Origin: Opitutales bacterium
GTDB lineage: Bacteria > Verrucomicrobiota > Verrucomicrobiia > Opitutales > Intestinicryptomonadaceae
NCBI GenBank assembly: GCA_017526045.1
Contig: JAFXRX010000134.1
Span: 1 to 30,274, forward strand
Length of the DNA stretch: 30,274 nucleotides
Reading direction: 5' to 3'
In this document: one piece after another, positions 5,216 through 13,055 of the stretch
Position numbering within the stretch: position 1 is the stretch's first letter
Layout: every line of letters starts with the position of its first letter
Notes under the pieces: generated by a model
What the model was told of the DNA's origin: nothing
What the model saw: only the letters and a program-made list of their open reading frames with translations
Database searches by the model: none
Program-made: the position numbers and the translations under genes

Positions 5216-7426
5216 ATGAAAAAGACACTTTTTGCACTTTGTTTGTTTGCCGCTTTCGGCGCGTTTGCCGACAATACGGCGAAGATGTCCGCGGGCGAGC
5301 TTTGCTCTGCAATGCAGGATATGCGCTCTTACGACTGGGGGCAGGGAGCCGCCAAGCTCGAGGGCTATTTGTATCCGCTATACCGCACCGCGACAGCCGA
5401 CAAGGCCGCCGCTGCGGAAATCGAAAAGAAGGCGGTAGAAGAGCTTAAAAGCGGCGAGGGCACAACGCGCTACAAGGAGCTTTTGGGCGAAACTTTGGCT
5501 ATCTGCGGCATACAGTCGAGCGCAGGCGAACTTGCCGACCTTGTCGCGAAAAATTATTCGAAGGACGAAAACCGCCGCTGGGTCGAGCGCGTAATGATTG
5601 CGCTTGGCAGGGCGTCGGATAAAAATACAAAAGACGCGCTCTTGAAGCTTACAAAGCTGAAGGGCTACATTTCAGTCGACGCAATTTCCGCCCTCGGCTC
5701 GCGCGGCGAGGCCGACAAGGAGATTGCGCTGATTTTGGCATCGGCGGGCAAAGACAAGAGCAAATTCTACGCATGCGTAAGCGCGCTTGCAAGAATTTCA
5801 AGCCCCGCGTCTTTCAAGGCTCTGATGTCGGCTGCGGCGAAGGCGCAAGACCCCGCAATGAGGCTTGCGGCGGGCGAAGCCTTGATAAGCGCGGCAAGCG
5901 CAAGCAAGAAGGCTGAAAAGACTTTAAAAGACGCGGCGTCGAAGCTTTACGCCGACTCAAAGTCGCCGCTTGGCCTGCAGCTTTGCGCCTACAGCGCGCT
6001 CTTGCGCCTCGGCGACGCCCCCGCCCCGAAGTCCAAGGACTTTTTGATTGCGGCAATCGATGTATTCGGCAAAAACAAGAATTTGAAGGCTCCGTCGTTT
6101 CTGGAATTTTCAAAGCTTGAAGAGCCCGAGCAGACTCTGCTTGTGCAGGCTTACGCCCGCCGCGGCGACGGCTACGAGCAGATTATAAAGCTCAACCCCA
6201 AGTCCGCCCCGCTTGCGGAGGCGATAGCGTTTGCCGCGTCCAGAATGGGCAGCGAAAAAGACTTCCAAAAGCTCGCGTCTTTTGCGCCGCTTTTTGGCGA
6301 CGACCGCGAAAAGGCAGTTCTTGCGCAGTACATAAGCGAAATCCGCGCAAAGGGCAAGCTCTTGAAGCTTTCCGAGCTCGCGAAGAAGGCGAAGAGCGAG
6401 GATGAAAAGAAGGTGCTCTTGCTTGCGACGGAGAACCTCGACTCTTCGAGTGTCGCCGACACACTTTTGGACGCAGTCAAAAACGGCTCTTCCGAAGAAA
6501 AGCTCGCAGCCCTCAAAACGCTCAACACCGCGCAGTCGAGAAACGCCTATGTGTTTGTCAAAGTCGCCGAGCTTTACCCGACTTTGGGCGCAAAGGAAGC
6601 CGCGGCGGCGCAGAGGCTTTTGATGAACCTCTCGCGCGTGTCGTGCAACGACGCCATGTTTAAGGCGGCTGTCGAGCAGTACAACAAGGCTTCCGACCAA
6701 AAGACGAAGGGCTTTTTCCTGCGCTTTGCGGCTCCTTTGGGCTCGACGGCTGCGGCGGAATTTTTGGCGAAGGCGTATTCCGACGGCTTTAAATCGGAGG
6801 CTTTGCGCGAGTTTGGCCGCTTCAAAAACGGCAACGCCCTCGATTCCCTCAAGAAAATCGAAAAGGCGGACTCCGCAAACAAGGAGAGCATCCGCAACGT
6901 CGGCATTGCAATCGTCCACCAGAACAGGCTGCTCGATTCCCCCTATGTAAAATACATAATGTCGACCGCGATAAACGACCGCGAAAAGAACCTTTCAAGC
7001 ATTCTTGAAATGCCCAACATGGCAAATGCCGACCAGGTAAACCTGCCAAACGGCATCAAGGGGCGCGCGACCCACTCCGCGGGCGAGCTCAGGCGCGCCT
7101 TCGACGGCGACATGAATTCGCGCTGGTCGAGCGGCTCTTCGCGCGAGCCCGGAATTGCGATTTTGTTCGAGTTCCCGTCGGCGGAAAATTTGAAGAGCGT
7201 CGAGCTCTTGCTTGGCAGCTCCCTAAACGACAGGGTTTTGGAGCCGAAAGTGTTTGTCGGCGACGACTTGGACTTTATGCGCAAGGCCGAAGTAAAGTAC
7301 GAAAGAGCCCCGAAAAGCGACATCATTGTTTTCAAAAATCCGCAGAAAGTCAAATTCGTCTGTATCGTAAACACGAAGTTTTCGGGCGGCAACTGGTCGG
7401 TTCACGAAGTGAAGTTCGACAAGTAA
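5216..7426 (+). CDS. secreted HEAT-like repeat protein with C-terminal F5/8 type C domain
   Basis: This 736-residue protein has a Sec signal peptide (MKKTLFALCLFAAFGAFA). A strong Shine-Dalgarno AAGGAG sits nine bases before the ATG. Most of the chain (about residues 40-590) consists of Ala/Leu/Lys-rich helical pairs with the look of HEAT or Armadillo repeats, for example around 110-240 and 340-470. The last ~125 residues form a probable F5/8 type C (discoidin) domain with the hallmark AFDGDMNSRWSSG at about residues 629-641, a fold that usually binds sugars or surfaces. Cotranscription with the exported oxidoreductase suggests a joint extracytoplasmic job on a carbohydrate, with this protein as scaffold or binder. 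That function is an inference. Confidence 0.8.
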   Translation: MKKTLFALCLFAAFGAFADNTAKMSAGELCSAMQDMRSYDWGQGAAKLEGYLYPLYRTATADKAAAAEIEKKAVEELKSGEGTTRYKELLGETLAICGIQSSAGELADLVAKNYSKDENRRWVERVMIALGRASDKNTKDALLKLTKLKGYISVDAISALGSRGEADKEIALILASAGKDKSKFYACVSALARISSPASFKALMSAAAKAQDPAMRLAAGEALISAASASKKAEKTLKDAASKLYADSKSPLGLQLCAYSALLRLGDAPAPKSKDFLIAAIDVFGKNKNLKAPSFLEFSKLEEPEQTLLVQAYARRGDGYEQIIKLNPKSAPLAEAIAFAASRMGSEKDFQKLASFAPLFGDDREKAVLAQYISEIRAKGKLLKLSELAKKAKSEDEKKVLLLATENLDSSSVADTLLDAVKNGSSEEKLAALKTLNTAQSRNAYVFVKVAELYPTLGAKEAAAAQRLLMNLSRVSCNDAMFKAAVEQYNKASDQKTKGFFLRFAAPLGSTAAAEFLAKAYSDGFKSEALREFGRFKNGNALDSLKKIEKADSANKESIRNVGIAIVHQNRLLDSPYVKYIMSTAINDREKNLSSILEMPNMANADQVNLPNGIKGRATHSAGELRRAFDGDMNSRWSSGSSREPGIAILFEFPSAENLKSVELLLGSSLNDRVLEPKVFVGDDLDFMRKAEVKYERAPKSDIIVFKNPQKVKFVCIVNTKFSGGNWSVHEVKFDK

Positions 7427-7594
7427 AGCCGCCGGCGGCTTGCGGGGCGCAAATTCGCGCTCCGCGGCGCGGGCGTTTTTGCGCGGCTTTAAATTTTCAA
7501 AAAAATCTTGAAAATTTGTTTGCCTAAAACAAAAAAAAGTCTAAATTCGCGTTATATTTTTAGTAGTTCAGTAGTTTAGTTTATTCGAAATACA
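7427..7594 (+). other. structured 3' region between convergent genes
   Basis: No gene is seen. A perfect 16-bp palindrome, AAGCCGCCGGCGGCTT, overlaps the stop codon region (7426-7441) and is followed by GC-rich inverted repeats to about 7490. The rest is AT-rich with repeated AGTAGTT/GTAGTTTAG motifs at 7561-7582. The clear terminator lies only at 7595-7630, so this is either a long 3' untranslated region or a small RNA with its own promoter. Confidence 0.4.
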
Positions 7595-7630
7595 GGGCGG
7601 TTTGATTTTTTCAGACCGCCCTTCTTTTTT
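7595..7630 (+). terminator. intrinsic terminator, plus strand
   Basis: The stem GGGCGGTTTGA (7595-7605) pairs with TCAGACCGCCC (7611-7621) with one G-T pair, closing a T5 loop, and a T-rich tail follows (to 7630). It is oriented for the plus strand. It lies 168 bases after the gene ending at 7426 and just before the end of the convergent minus-strand gene at 7645. Confidence 0.85.
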
Positions 7631-7644
7631 GCCCGAACGCCGAA

Positions 7645-8598
7645 CTAAAACGAAAAGTCGGGCTTGTTCCAATAGCTTGCGGGGCGGCTGTGCGCCGAGG
7701 AAAACAGCTCTCTCGCCGCCTTGAAATCCGCCTCTTTTTCGATTATCAGCGCGGGCGCGAATGCGCAGCTTTTTTCGCGCGGCAAAATCGTTTTGCAGTT
7801 TTTTAAAAATTTGCGCTCCGGGCTGCTTTCAAATTCGCGGATTTCTTTCGCGCGGGATAAGAGGATTTTTTTGACGTTTAAAATTTGCAGCATTTCAAAC
7901 GAATACGGGCTTATGCGGGCAACGGTTTTCGACAAAAAAAGCTTTTCCTCGCCGCGCATAAAAAGTTTGCGGTATGCGCCGTCCCCAAAATTTTCCGATT
8001 TTTGCGCGGCGGATTTAAGAGCCATCGCCGCGAGCAAGTCGGCGGCAAATTCGCAGGTCGAGGCTGCGGGGGTTGTGGCGACTTTGCGCGGGGACGCGCC
8101 GCGTATTTTCAAATACGCGCCGTCGGGGATTGGCAGCAGCTTGCGCAGGCTTGCAAAAACGCAGCTTGCCTTCGAATTTTTCGCAAGGCTTGAAAACGGG
8201 GCAAACGTCGCGTCCAAAATCGAAAATACTTGCGGATTTTTTTCAATCCAGCTTTCGATGTTTTGCGCGCTCGACGCCCCGAAGAAATCCAAGAGCAAAA
8301 CCGCGTCGCCGCCCGCAGCTTTTATTTGCGGGGCGGAGGCGAAAAATAAATCCGCCTTGTACGTTTTCACTTCGAAAAATTCGCCAAAAAATATCGGCAA
8401 AGACGGGCATATCCATTGCGGCAGCCAAATTCTTTTTGCGCCGAATTTTTGCATTGCAGGCGCCGCCGCGCGCAATGCGCTTCTGCCCGAGGCGTAGAGC
8501 TCCGCGTCTTTTATTTCGTCAAAAAACGAATTGCCGCCGCCGCAAAATTCGGGGCGGGCGAGGGCTTGGTAGCAGTCTGCGGGCGAGAGGATTTTCAT
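7645..8598 (-). CDS. DegT/DnrJ-like PLP-dependent aminotransferase-fold protein
   Basis: This 317-residue protein has a layout like a short DegT/DnrJ/EryC1 aminotransferase. YASGRSAL (35-42) resembles the substrate/phosphate loop, and LLLDFFG (101-107) and ILDATFAPF (127-135) fit the segment whose Asp contacts the PLP ring nitrogen. FASLRKLLPIPDGA (148-161) supplies a candidate Schiff-base lysine, K153. Family members are usually 350-400 residues, so it is short, and the C-terminal part is divergent. Its ATG overlaps the stop of the pseudouridine synthase gene as ATGA, so it is the last gene of a three-gene operon. The substrate is unknown, and a non-catalytic or sugar-modifying role is possible. 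Confidence 0.6.
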   Translation of the reverse strand: MKILSPADCYQALARPEFCGGGNSFFDEIKDAELYASGRSALRAAAPAMQKFGAKRIWLPQWICPSLPIFFGEFFEVKTYKADLFFASAPQIKAAGGDAVLLLDFFGASSAQNIESWIEKNPQVFSILDATFAPFSSLAKNSKASCVFASLRKLLPIPDGAYLKIRGASPRKVATTPAASTCEFAADLLAAMALKSAAQKSENFGDGAYRKLFMRGEEKLFLSKTVARISPYSFEMLQILNVKKILLSRAKEIREFESSPERKFLKNCKTILPREKSCAFAPALIIEKEADFKAARELFSSAHSRPASYWNKPDFSF

Positions 8599-9389
8599 TG
8601 TTTGTCAAATTCTTCGGCGGCGCCGAGATTGTTTTCAAGCATGAAATCGGCGAAGTCCTGCGGGATTTTCGCCTTGATGACGAGGTTCGGGTAGATTTTC
8701 GAAAAGTCCAAAATCCAGGCGTGCAGGGCTTGGCGGGGCATGAGCATTTTTTGCATGTCTTCGCGCGTCATTCCGTTTTCGATGAAGTTAAGGTATATGT
8801 TTTCGTCGCCGCCGTAGATTTTGTCGCCGACAACCGCCTTGTTTATCCATTCGGCGTGGGCGCGGATTTGGTGCTTGCGCCCCGTTATGATTTTTACCCG
8901 CGCAAGCGTCAAAGGCTCTGGTTTTTCGGAAAATCTAAGAGGGGTAAAGAGCGTTTCGGCGGGCTTTGCCGAGCCCTTGTCGATTGCCGCAATCTGCTTT
9001 ATTGCGACGTTTGAATTTTTGTCGTCGGCAAGCGGCTGGCAGACTGCGTAGTCGCCCAAAAGCCTGCCGCGCAGAATTGCAAGATAGGTCTTGCCCACAA
9101 TTTTCGACTCTATCGCAGTCTGGATTTTTGACGCGCTTTTTTTGTCTTTTGCAAAAACCACAACCCCGCTTGTCTCGCGGTCGAGGCGGCTTACAAGGTG
9201 CATCGTCTCGATGTGCGTAAGCTCCCGCATCGCCCCGACGAGGCTTGAAAGCGGGCCGTTTTTTGAGGGGTGGCAGACAAGCCATCCGGGCTTGTTGACG
9301 GCGATGATTTTTTCGTCCTCGTATATAATCCAGGTTTTAAGCTCTTCCAAGTCGACGAGCTCGGGGGTTTTGCCGAATTTTTCAATCAT
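8595..9389 (-). CDS. RluA-family pseudouridine synthase
   Basis: At 264 residues this is a typical RluA-type RNA pseudouridine synthase without an N-terminal S4 domain. HLVSRLDRETSG (64-75) contains the catalytic aspartate D70. The adjacent IIAVNKPGWLVCHP (28-41) and the later GRKHQIRAH motif also match the family. It isomerises uridine to pseudouridine in rRNA or tRNA; the exact target (RluA, RluC, RluD or TruC type) cannot be decided here. The gene overlaps ubiE upstream and the PLP protein downstream by ATGA, implying translational coupling. Confidence 0.88.
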   Translation of the reverse strand: MIEKFGKTPELVDLEELKTWIIYEDEKIIAVNKPGWLVCHPSKNGPLSSLVGAMRELTHIETMHLVSRLDRETSGVVVFAKDKKSASKIQTAIESKIVGKTYLAILRGRLLGDYAVCQPLADDKNSNVAIKQIAAIDKGSAKPAETLFTPLRFSEKPEPLTLARVKIITGRKHQIRAHAEWINKAVVGDKIYGGDENIYLNFIENGMTREDMQKMLMPRQALHAWILDFSKIYPNLVIKAKIPQDFADFMLENNLGAAEEFDKQ

Positions 9390-10105
9390 AGTTTTTGAGC
9401 CTGTGTAAGCGCGACGCAGCCGAACGCCAAGCTTTTTGTTTTCGAGACTTTAAAGCCGCAGCCCTCAATCATTGCGTTTAATTCTTTTTTTGGCGGGAAA
9501 GTGCGTGTCGTCTTTGCGAGATATTCGTAGTCCGCCTTCTGCCCGCCCAGGCGCGCGGCGATTCGCGGCACGAACTTTTCCATGAAAATATTTTGCGCCC
9601 AGCTAAAAACTTTCGGGGCTCGCGCGACTTCCAAAATCAAAAGTTCTCCGCCGGGCTTCAAAACGCGGGCGATTTCTTTTAGGCACGCCGCGCGGTCTTG
9701 GAAATTTCTGAAGCCGAAAGCGATTGTGCACGCGCCGAATTTGCCGCTTTCAAATTGAAGAGCCGCGGCGTCGGCAATCTCGAACGAAGCTTTTGTATTG
9801 CGGAAATTTTTTGCGATTTTTTCGCGGGCGAGGGCGAGCATTTCCCCGCAGAGGTCGGCGCAGACTATTTTTTGTTCGGGGTTTCGTTTTAAAATGGCAA
9901 GGGCGACGTCGCCGCTGCCGCATGCAAGGTCCAAAATCTCGCCGCCGTTTGCAGCCTCGAGGGCGCGCCGCGCCAAAACCCCGCGCCAGCGCGCGTCGAG
10001 CCCGAAGCACATCGCGCGGTTTATTTTGTCGTACGAAGGCGCGACGCGGGCGAACATCTTTCCGACGTCTTTGGGGTCTCGATTTTCCGGATTTGCCGTC
10101 TGCAT
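9386..10105 (-). CDS. ubiE: demethylmenaquinone/ubiquinone C-methyltransferase UbiE (MenG)
   Basis: This 239-residue class I SAM methyltransferase carries the UbiE signatures: YDKINRAMCFGLDARWR near the N-terminus (25-41), the SAM-binding loop ILDLACGSGDVAL (57-69), and IAFGFRNFQDR in the middle. Together these identify the C-methyltransferase that performs the ring methylation of quinone synthesis, here most likely demethylmenaquinone to menaquinone at the membrane. It is the first gene of the minus-strand trio, and its stop overlaps the next start as ATGA. No other quinone genes are visible in the window. Confidence 0.9.
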   Translation of the reverse strand: MQTANPENRDPKDVGKMFARVAPSYDKINRAMCFGLDARWRGVLARRALEAANGGEILDLACGSGDVALAILKRNPEQKIVCADLCGEMLALAREKIAKNFRNTKASFEIADAAALQFESGKFGACTIAFGFRNFQDRAACLKEIARVLKPGGELLILEVARAPKVFSWAQNIFMEKFVPRIAARLGGQKADYEYLAKTTRTFPPKKELNAMIEGCGFKVSKTKSLAFGCVALTQAQKL

Positions 10106-10192
10106 AGTTCAAAAAATAAAGAATTTTTGCCGGCAAAAGTCCAGATTAATGCAAAAAATAAGCCGAAAAGTAAAAAAAATTTTGGTTTTTTG

Positions 10193-10224
10193 CTTGAAAA
10201 GCTTTTAGTTCAAGGGCATATAAA
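10193..10224 (+). promoter_or_regulatory. candidate promoter/operator of the HU-hisS operon
   Basis: The inverted repeat CTTGAA (10193-10198) and TTCAAG (10209-10214) surrounds AAGCTTTT. TATAAA (10219-10224) could be a -10 box, with TTGAAA (10194-10199) as a -35 at a long 19-base spacing. The inverted repeat would overlap the RNA polymerase site, which fits autoregulation, but this rests on pattern alone. Confidence 0.35.
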
Positions 10225-10253
10225 GTAATTCTTTTTATAAATGGGGTATTTAT

Positions 10254-10607
10254 ATGCAAAACTTGACAAAAAGAGAAATTGTACAGAAAATTTATGATAC
10301 AAAGTCCGAATGCCGCAACGGCAGCGTTCTTCAAAACGACGTAAAGGACATTGTTCAAATGACTTTGGATACGATAGTTAAAAGCCTTTCCGAGGGCAGG
10401 AACGTGGAGCTGCGCAACTTCGGCGTATTGGAAGTCCAGGTTCGCAAGCCGAGGGTGGGCAGAAACCCGACGATGCCGCAAAACGACGTCGTCATCCCCA
10501 AGAGGGCGATAGTAAAATTTAAATCTGGCAAGGAACTCAAAGCCGCGCTCAAAAAGCTTGATTTGAGCGTGGTCGAAACCGCGCGCGCGTCGCGCTCCAG
10601 AAAGTAG
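10254..10607 (+). CDS. HU/IHF-family nucleoid DNA-binding protein
   Basis: This 117-residue protein matches the HU/IHF fold. The N-terminal TKREIVQKIY helix, SEGRNVELRNFGVLEVQ in the core, and the DNA-wrapping arm with GRNPTMPQ (normally GRNPKTG) are all visible, followed by VPKRA-type VIPKRAIVKFKSGKEL. It has a short extended C-terminus ending in Arg/Ser/Lys (ARASRSRK), about 20 residues longer than the usual ~95, which may add DNA contacts. It should bend or compact DNA in the nucleoid as a dimer. hisS starts only four bases after its stop, so the two form an operon. Confidence 0.9.
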   Translation: MQNLTKREIVQKIYDTKSECRNGSVLQNDVKDIVQMTLDTIVKSLSEGRNVELRNFGVLEVQVRKPRVGRNPTMPQNDVVIPKRAIVKFKSGKELKAALKKLDLSVVETARASRSRK

Positions 10608-10611
10608 GGCA

Positions 10612-11931
10612 ATGTTTAAAAATCTTCCGGGTTTCAGGGAATTTTACCCTGAGGATTGCGCAAAGAAAAACGCAATCTTCAAGGCTTGGAAGACTGCAGC
10701 CCGCTCGTTCGGCTTTCAGGAATTCGAGCCGCCCGTTTTGGAGCCGCTCGAATTGTTCACGGAGAAGTCGGGCGAGGAAATCCGCAGCCAGCTTTTCGAG
10801 TTTGTCGACAAGGGCGGCAGGGAAGTCGCGCTTAGGCCTGAAATGACGCCGTCTTTGGCGCGAATGGTCGGCGCGAGGGCGGGCGGAATAAGGCGCCCCG
10901 TAAAGTGGTTTGCAATCGGCGAAAACTACCGCTACGAACGCCAGCAAAAAGGCAGGCTGCGCGCCTTCTACCAGTATAACGCCGACATTTTGGGCGACGA
11001 ATCAATATCTGCCGACGCCGAAATTATCGCGCTTTTAATAGAGTCGCTTCGCGCCTTCGGGCTTACAAAAGACGAATTCAAGCTGCGCTTGGGCGACAGA
11101 AATTTGTGGGTGCTCTTCCTCGAAGCTTTGGGCGTTTGCGGCGAATTTGTCGCAAAAGTTTTGTCGGTTGTCGATAAAATCGAAAAAGTCCGCCCCGAGG
11201 CGTTTTCGGAAATGATGGCGGAGGCGCTCGCGGGGTCGGGATTGAATGCCGAAAAAGTCGCCGCGGAGTGCAAAAAGTTTGTGCTTATAAACAGCGTCGA
11301 AGGCCTCGAAGCGCAGTTTGCCGCCGCGGGCGGGGAATTTAAAGAAAAAGTCGGCGCGCGCCTAAGCGACTGGAAAGAGCTTTTGAGCCTGCTTTCGGCA
11401 ATGGGGGTCGGCGAATTTGTGAAAGTCGACATGGGCATTGTGCGCGGGCTTGCGTACTATACGGGCTTTGTGTTCGAGGCGTTCCAGACTGTCGGCACGG
11501 GGCGCGCTTTGGCGGGCGGTGGCAGGTATGACGCGCTCGTAAAAAAGCTCGGCTACCCCGACATGTGCGCGGTTGGCTTTGGCATGGGAGACGTTACAGT
11601 CGGCGACTTGTTGGAGCTTGTGGGCAAGCTGCCCAAGCTCGAAACTTCGGTTGACGTGTTTGCCGTCATCGGCTCGGAGGCTTTGCGCGAAAAGGTTTTG
11701 CCTGTAATTTTTGAGCTTCGCAGAAACGGCGTCGGCGTGGACTATTCGTTCAAGGCGGCGGGTTTTGGCAAGCAGTTTAAAATGGCGGATGCAGTCGGCG
11801 CGAAGTGCGCGGCGATTTTCGGCGAGGACGAATTCGCAAAGGGCGTCGTAAAAATAAAAGATTTGAAATCGGGCGAAGAGACGGAAGTTGCCATGGGCGA
11901 TGCGGTTTCTTTTTTCGCCAATCGCGAATAG
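10612..11931 (+). CDS. hisS: histidine-tRNA ligase HisRS
   Basis: This 439-residue class II aminoacyl-tRNA synthetase is close to the usual ~420-430 residues. Motif 2 appears as NYRYERQQKGRLRAFYQ (105-121). The histidine-specific HisA loop appears as VRGLAYYTGFVFE (about 276-288), keeping its arginine, and motif 3 as AGGGRYDAL (about 301). A C-terminal anticodon-binding domain begins near residue 345. It charges tRNA-His using ATP. HisZ paralogues usually lose the HisA motif, so HisS is the better call. A shared operon with an HU-like gene is notable but has no evident functional reason. Confidence 0.9.
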   Translation: MFKNLPGFREFYPEDCAKKNAIFKAWKTAARSFGFQEFEPPVLEPLELFTEKSGEEIRSQLFEFVDKGGREVALRPEMTPSLARMVGARAGGIRRPVKWFAIGENYRYERQQKGRLRAFYQYNADILGDESISADAEIIALLIESLRAFGLTKDEFKLRLGDRNLWVLFLEALGVCGEFVAKVLSVVDKIEKVRPEAFSEMMAEALAGSGLNAEKVAAECKKFVLINSVEGLEAQFAAAGGEFKEKVGARLSDWKELLSLLSAMGVGEFVKVDMGIVRGLAYYTGFVFEAFQTVGTGRALAGGGRYDALVKKLGYPDMCAVGFGMGDVTVGDLLELVGKLPKLETSVDVFAVIGSEALREKVLPVIFELRRNGVGVDYSFKAAGFGKQFKMADAVGAKCAAIFGEDEFAKGVVKIKDLKSGEETEVAMGDAVSFFANRE

Positions 11932-12010
11932 GCGCGGAATTTTTAGAGGGGTGAGCAAGTTTTGGCTTGCAAGATTAAAAATAATCCGCACATTTTATTT
12001 CTTTTCAAAC

Positions 12011-12083
12011 GGGTTGGTAGCTCAGTGGTCAGAGCAGGCGACTCATAATCGCTTGGTCGTGGGTTCAAGTCCCACCCGACCCA
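12011..12083 (+). tRNA. tRNA-Met (anticodon CAU)
   Basis: The cloverleaf can be drawn by hand. The acceptor GGGTTGG pairs with CCGACCC (12076-12082) with one G-T pair, and the discriminator A is at 12083. The D-arm is GCTC/GAGC. The anticodon arm GGCGA-CTCATAA-TCGCT has anticodon CAT. The T-arm is GTGGG-TTCAAGT-CCCAC. CCA is not encoded. CAU tRNAs can be elongator Met, initiator Met or lysidine-modified Ile2. The full first acceptor pair argues against initiator, and the anticodon and variable-loop region resembles elongator Met. Confidence 0.92.
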
Positions 12084-12095
12084 CGTTTGAACTCC

Positions 12096-12126
12096 CGCCG
12101 AGACTGTTTAGTTTCGGCGTTTTTTT
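12096..12126 (+). terminator. intrinsic terminator after tRNA
   Basis: The stem CGCCGAGACT (12096-12105) pairs with AGTTTCGGCG (12110-12119) with one G-T pair and closes loop GTTT. Seven T's follow at 12120-12126. It ends the tRNA transcript, and possibly the hisS operon that precedes it. Confidence 0.9.
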
Positions 12127-12147
12127 GCGCCCCCGAAAAAATTTGGT

Positions 12148-12864
12148 TTATTTGGCGGTTTCGACTATCGGAAGGATTTGGTTTGTGTCGAGCGGGATGG
12201 CCTCGGATTTCGGGATTTCCGTGCCGAAGATGTACAAAATCGCCCGCTCGCTTTCCGTATTGCCGTGCATTCTTTGCAGCATGAGCCGCGGCTTTTTGCG
12301 GATGTCAAAAAACGAAATTTGCCCCATATAAAATTCGCCCATCTTCGGAAATTTTGTCCGCCATATGCCGAAGGTTTCAAGCGATATGTTTTTGTTTTTG
12401 TACGCGAAGCCTATCTTGTAGGGCGCAAGGTTTATTATTGCCGACGAGCCCAGCGGAATGTTGCCAAGCGAAATGTCCGCCGCGTATGAGTGCAGCCCTT
12501 CGCCCGCCTTGCCAATGCCGACTATTGCGTCCGCCGAGGGCAGCGCAAGCGTCTCTTGCGGCTCGAAAACTTCTTTGCCGTCTTTCATTGCGAGGCTGAA
12601 AAATTTTAGCTGCTTTGTGTAGGGGATTGCGTATTTTTGCCCGATTTGCTGTTTCGGCGCGAAATGCACGCGCAGGTATTTGTCGGCGACTGGCACGTAG
12701 AGCGCGGGGGCTTGGGTTTCGCCGCCGAGCCAGACGAGGTAAAAAGTTGTCAAATTTGCCCCGTTTGGCGGCGTGTAGGAGCTTAAAATTTTGCTGTTTT
12801 GCGCCGCCGCCGCGAATATCGCGGAAAGCGTAAAAACAATAATGGCAAGCGGCAATTTTTTCAT
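12148..12864 (-). CDS. secreted protein of unknown function
   Basis: This 238-residue protein has a Sec signal peptide (MKKLPLAIIVFTLSAIFAAAAQ). The mature part looks beta-rich, with alternating hydrophobic segments such as TTFYLVWLGG and ALYVPVADKYLRVHF, and no transmembrane helix after the signal. I do not recognise a family or catalytic motif. It is transcribed divergently from the giant pilin-like gene at 13036, and a credible promoter lies between them. Divergent placement hints at joint regulation or a role at the same envelope structure, but this is weak. No Shine-Dalgarno is visible. Confidence 0.75.
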   Translation of the reverse strand: MKKLPLAIIVFTLSAIFAAAAQNSKILSSYTPPNGANLTTFYLVWLGGETQAPALYVPVADKYLRVHFAPKQQIGQKYAIPYTKQLKFFSLAMKDGKEVFEPQETLALPSADAIVGIGKAGEGLHSYAADISLGNIPLGSSAIINLAPYKIGFAYKNKNISLETFGIWRTKFPKMGEFYMGQISFFDIRKKPRLMLQRMHGNTESERAILYIFGTEIPKSEAIPLDTNQILPIVETAK

Positions 12865-12889
12865 ATTTGCAAATTCGTTTGTTTTTTAA

Positions 12890-12919
12890 ATAAAAGCTTT
12901 ATTTTTAAAAAATTGTCAA
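12890..12919 (-). promoter_or_regulatory. candidate promoter of the secreted-protein gene
   Basis: On the minus strand a perfect -35 box TTGACA (12919-12914) is followed after 18 bases by TTTTAT (12895-12890) as a -10 box. The predicted transcript would start about 20 bases before the ATG at 12864. An AT-rich near-palindrome AAATAAAAGCTTTATTT (12888-12904) overlaps it and could be an operator. Confidence 0.5.
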
Positions 12920-12971
12920 TAGGCTTTTTATTTAAATTGCTTTTCGCAATGGTTTGAGGGGGAAGAGGTTT

Positions 12972-13055
12972 ATGTTTCGGCTTGAAAACATAGGCTTAAA
13001 AATACATACTGCAACTCCAACTTATTTACTCCGACTTGAATACCACAAAAAATAA
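12972..13055 (+). other. small leader ORF (27 aa) overlapping the pilin-like gene start
   Basis: An ATG at 12972, preceded by GGGGAAGAGG, opens a 27-codon frame ending TAA at 13053-13055. It overlaps the first 20 bases of the next gene in a frame one base away. The run of six A's at 13047-13052 lies just before its stop, and loss of one A would fuse this start to the large gene. It may be a translational-coupling leader, a frameshift site or the trace of a sequence error. Confidence 0.45.

Noticed and set aside
7426..7441. 16-bp palindrome read as an intrinsic terminator
   Set aside because: It is perfect but is not followed by a T-run, and its centre leaves little room for a loop. The true terminator is at 7595-7630.
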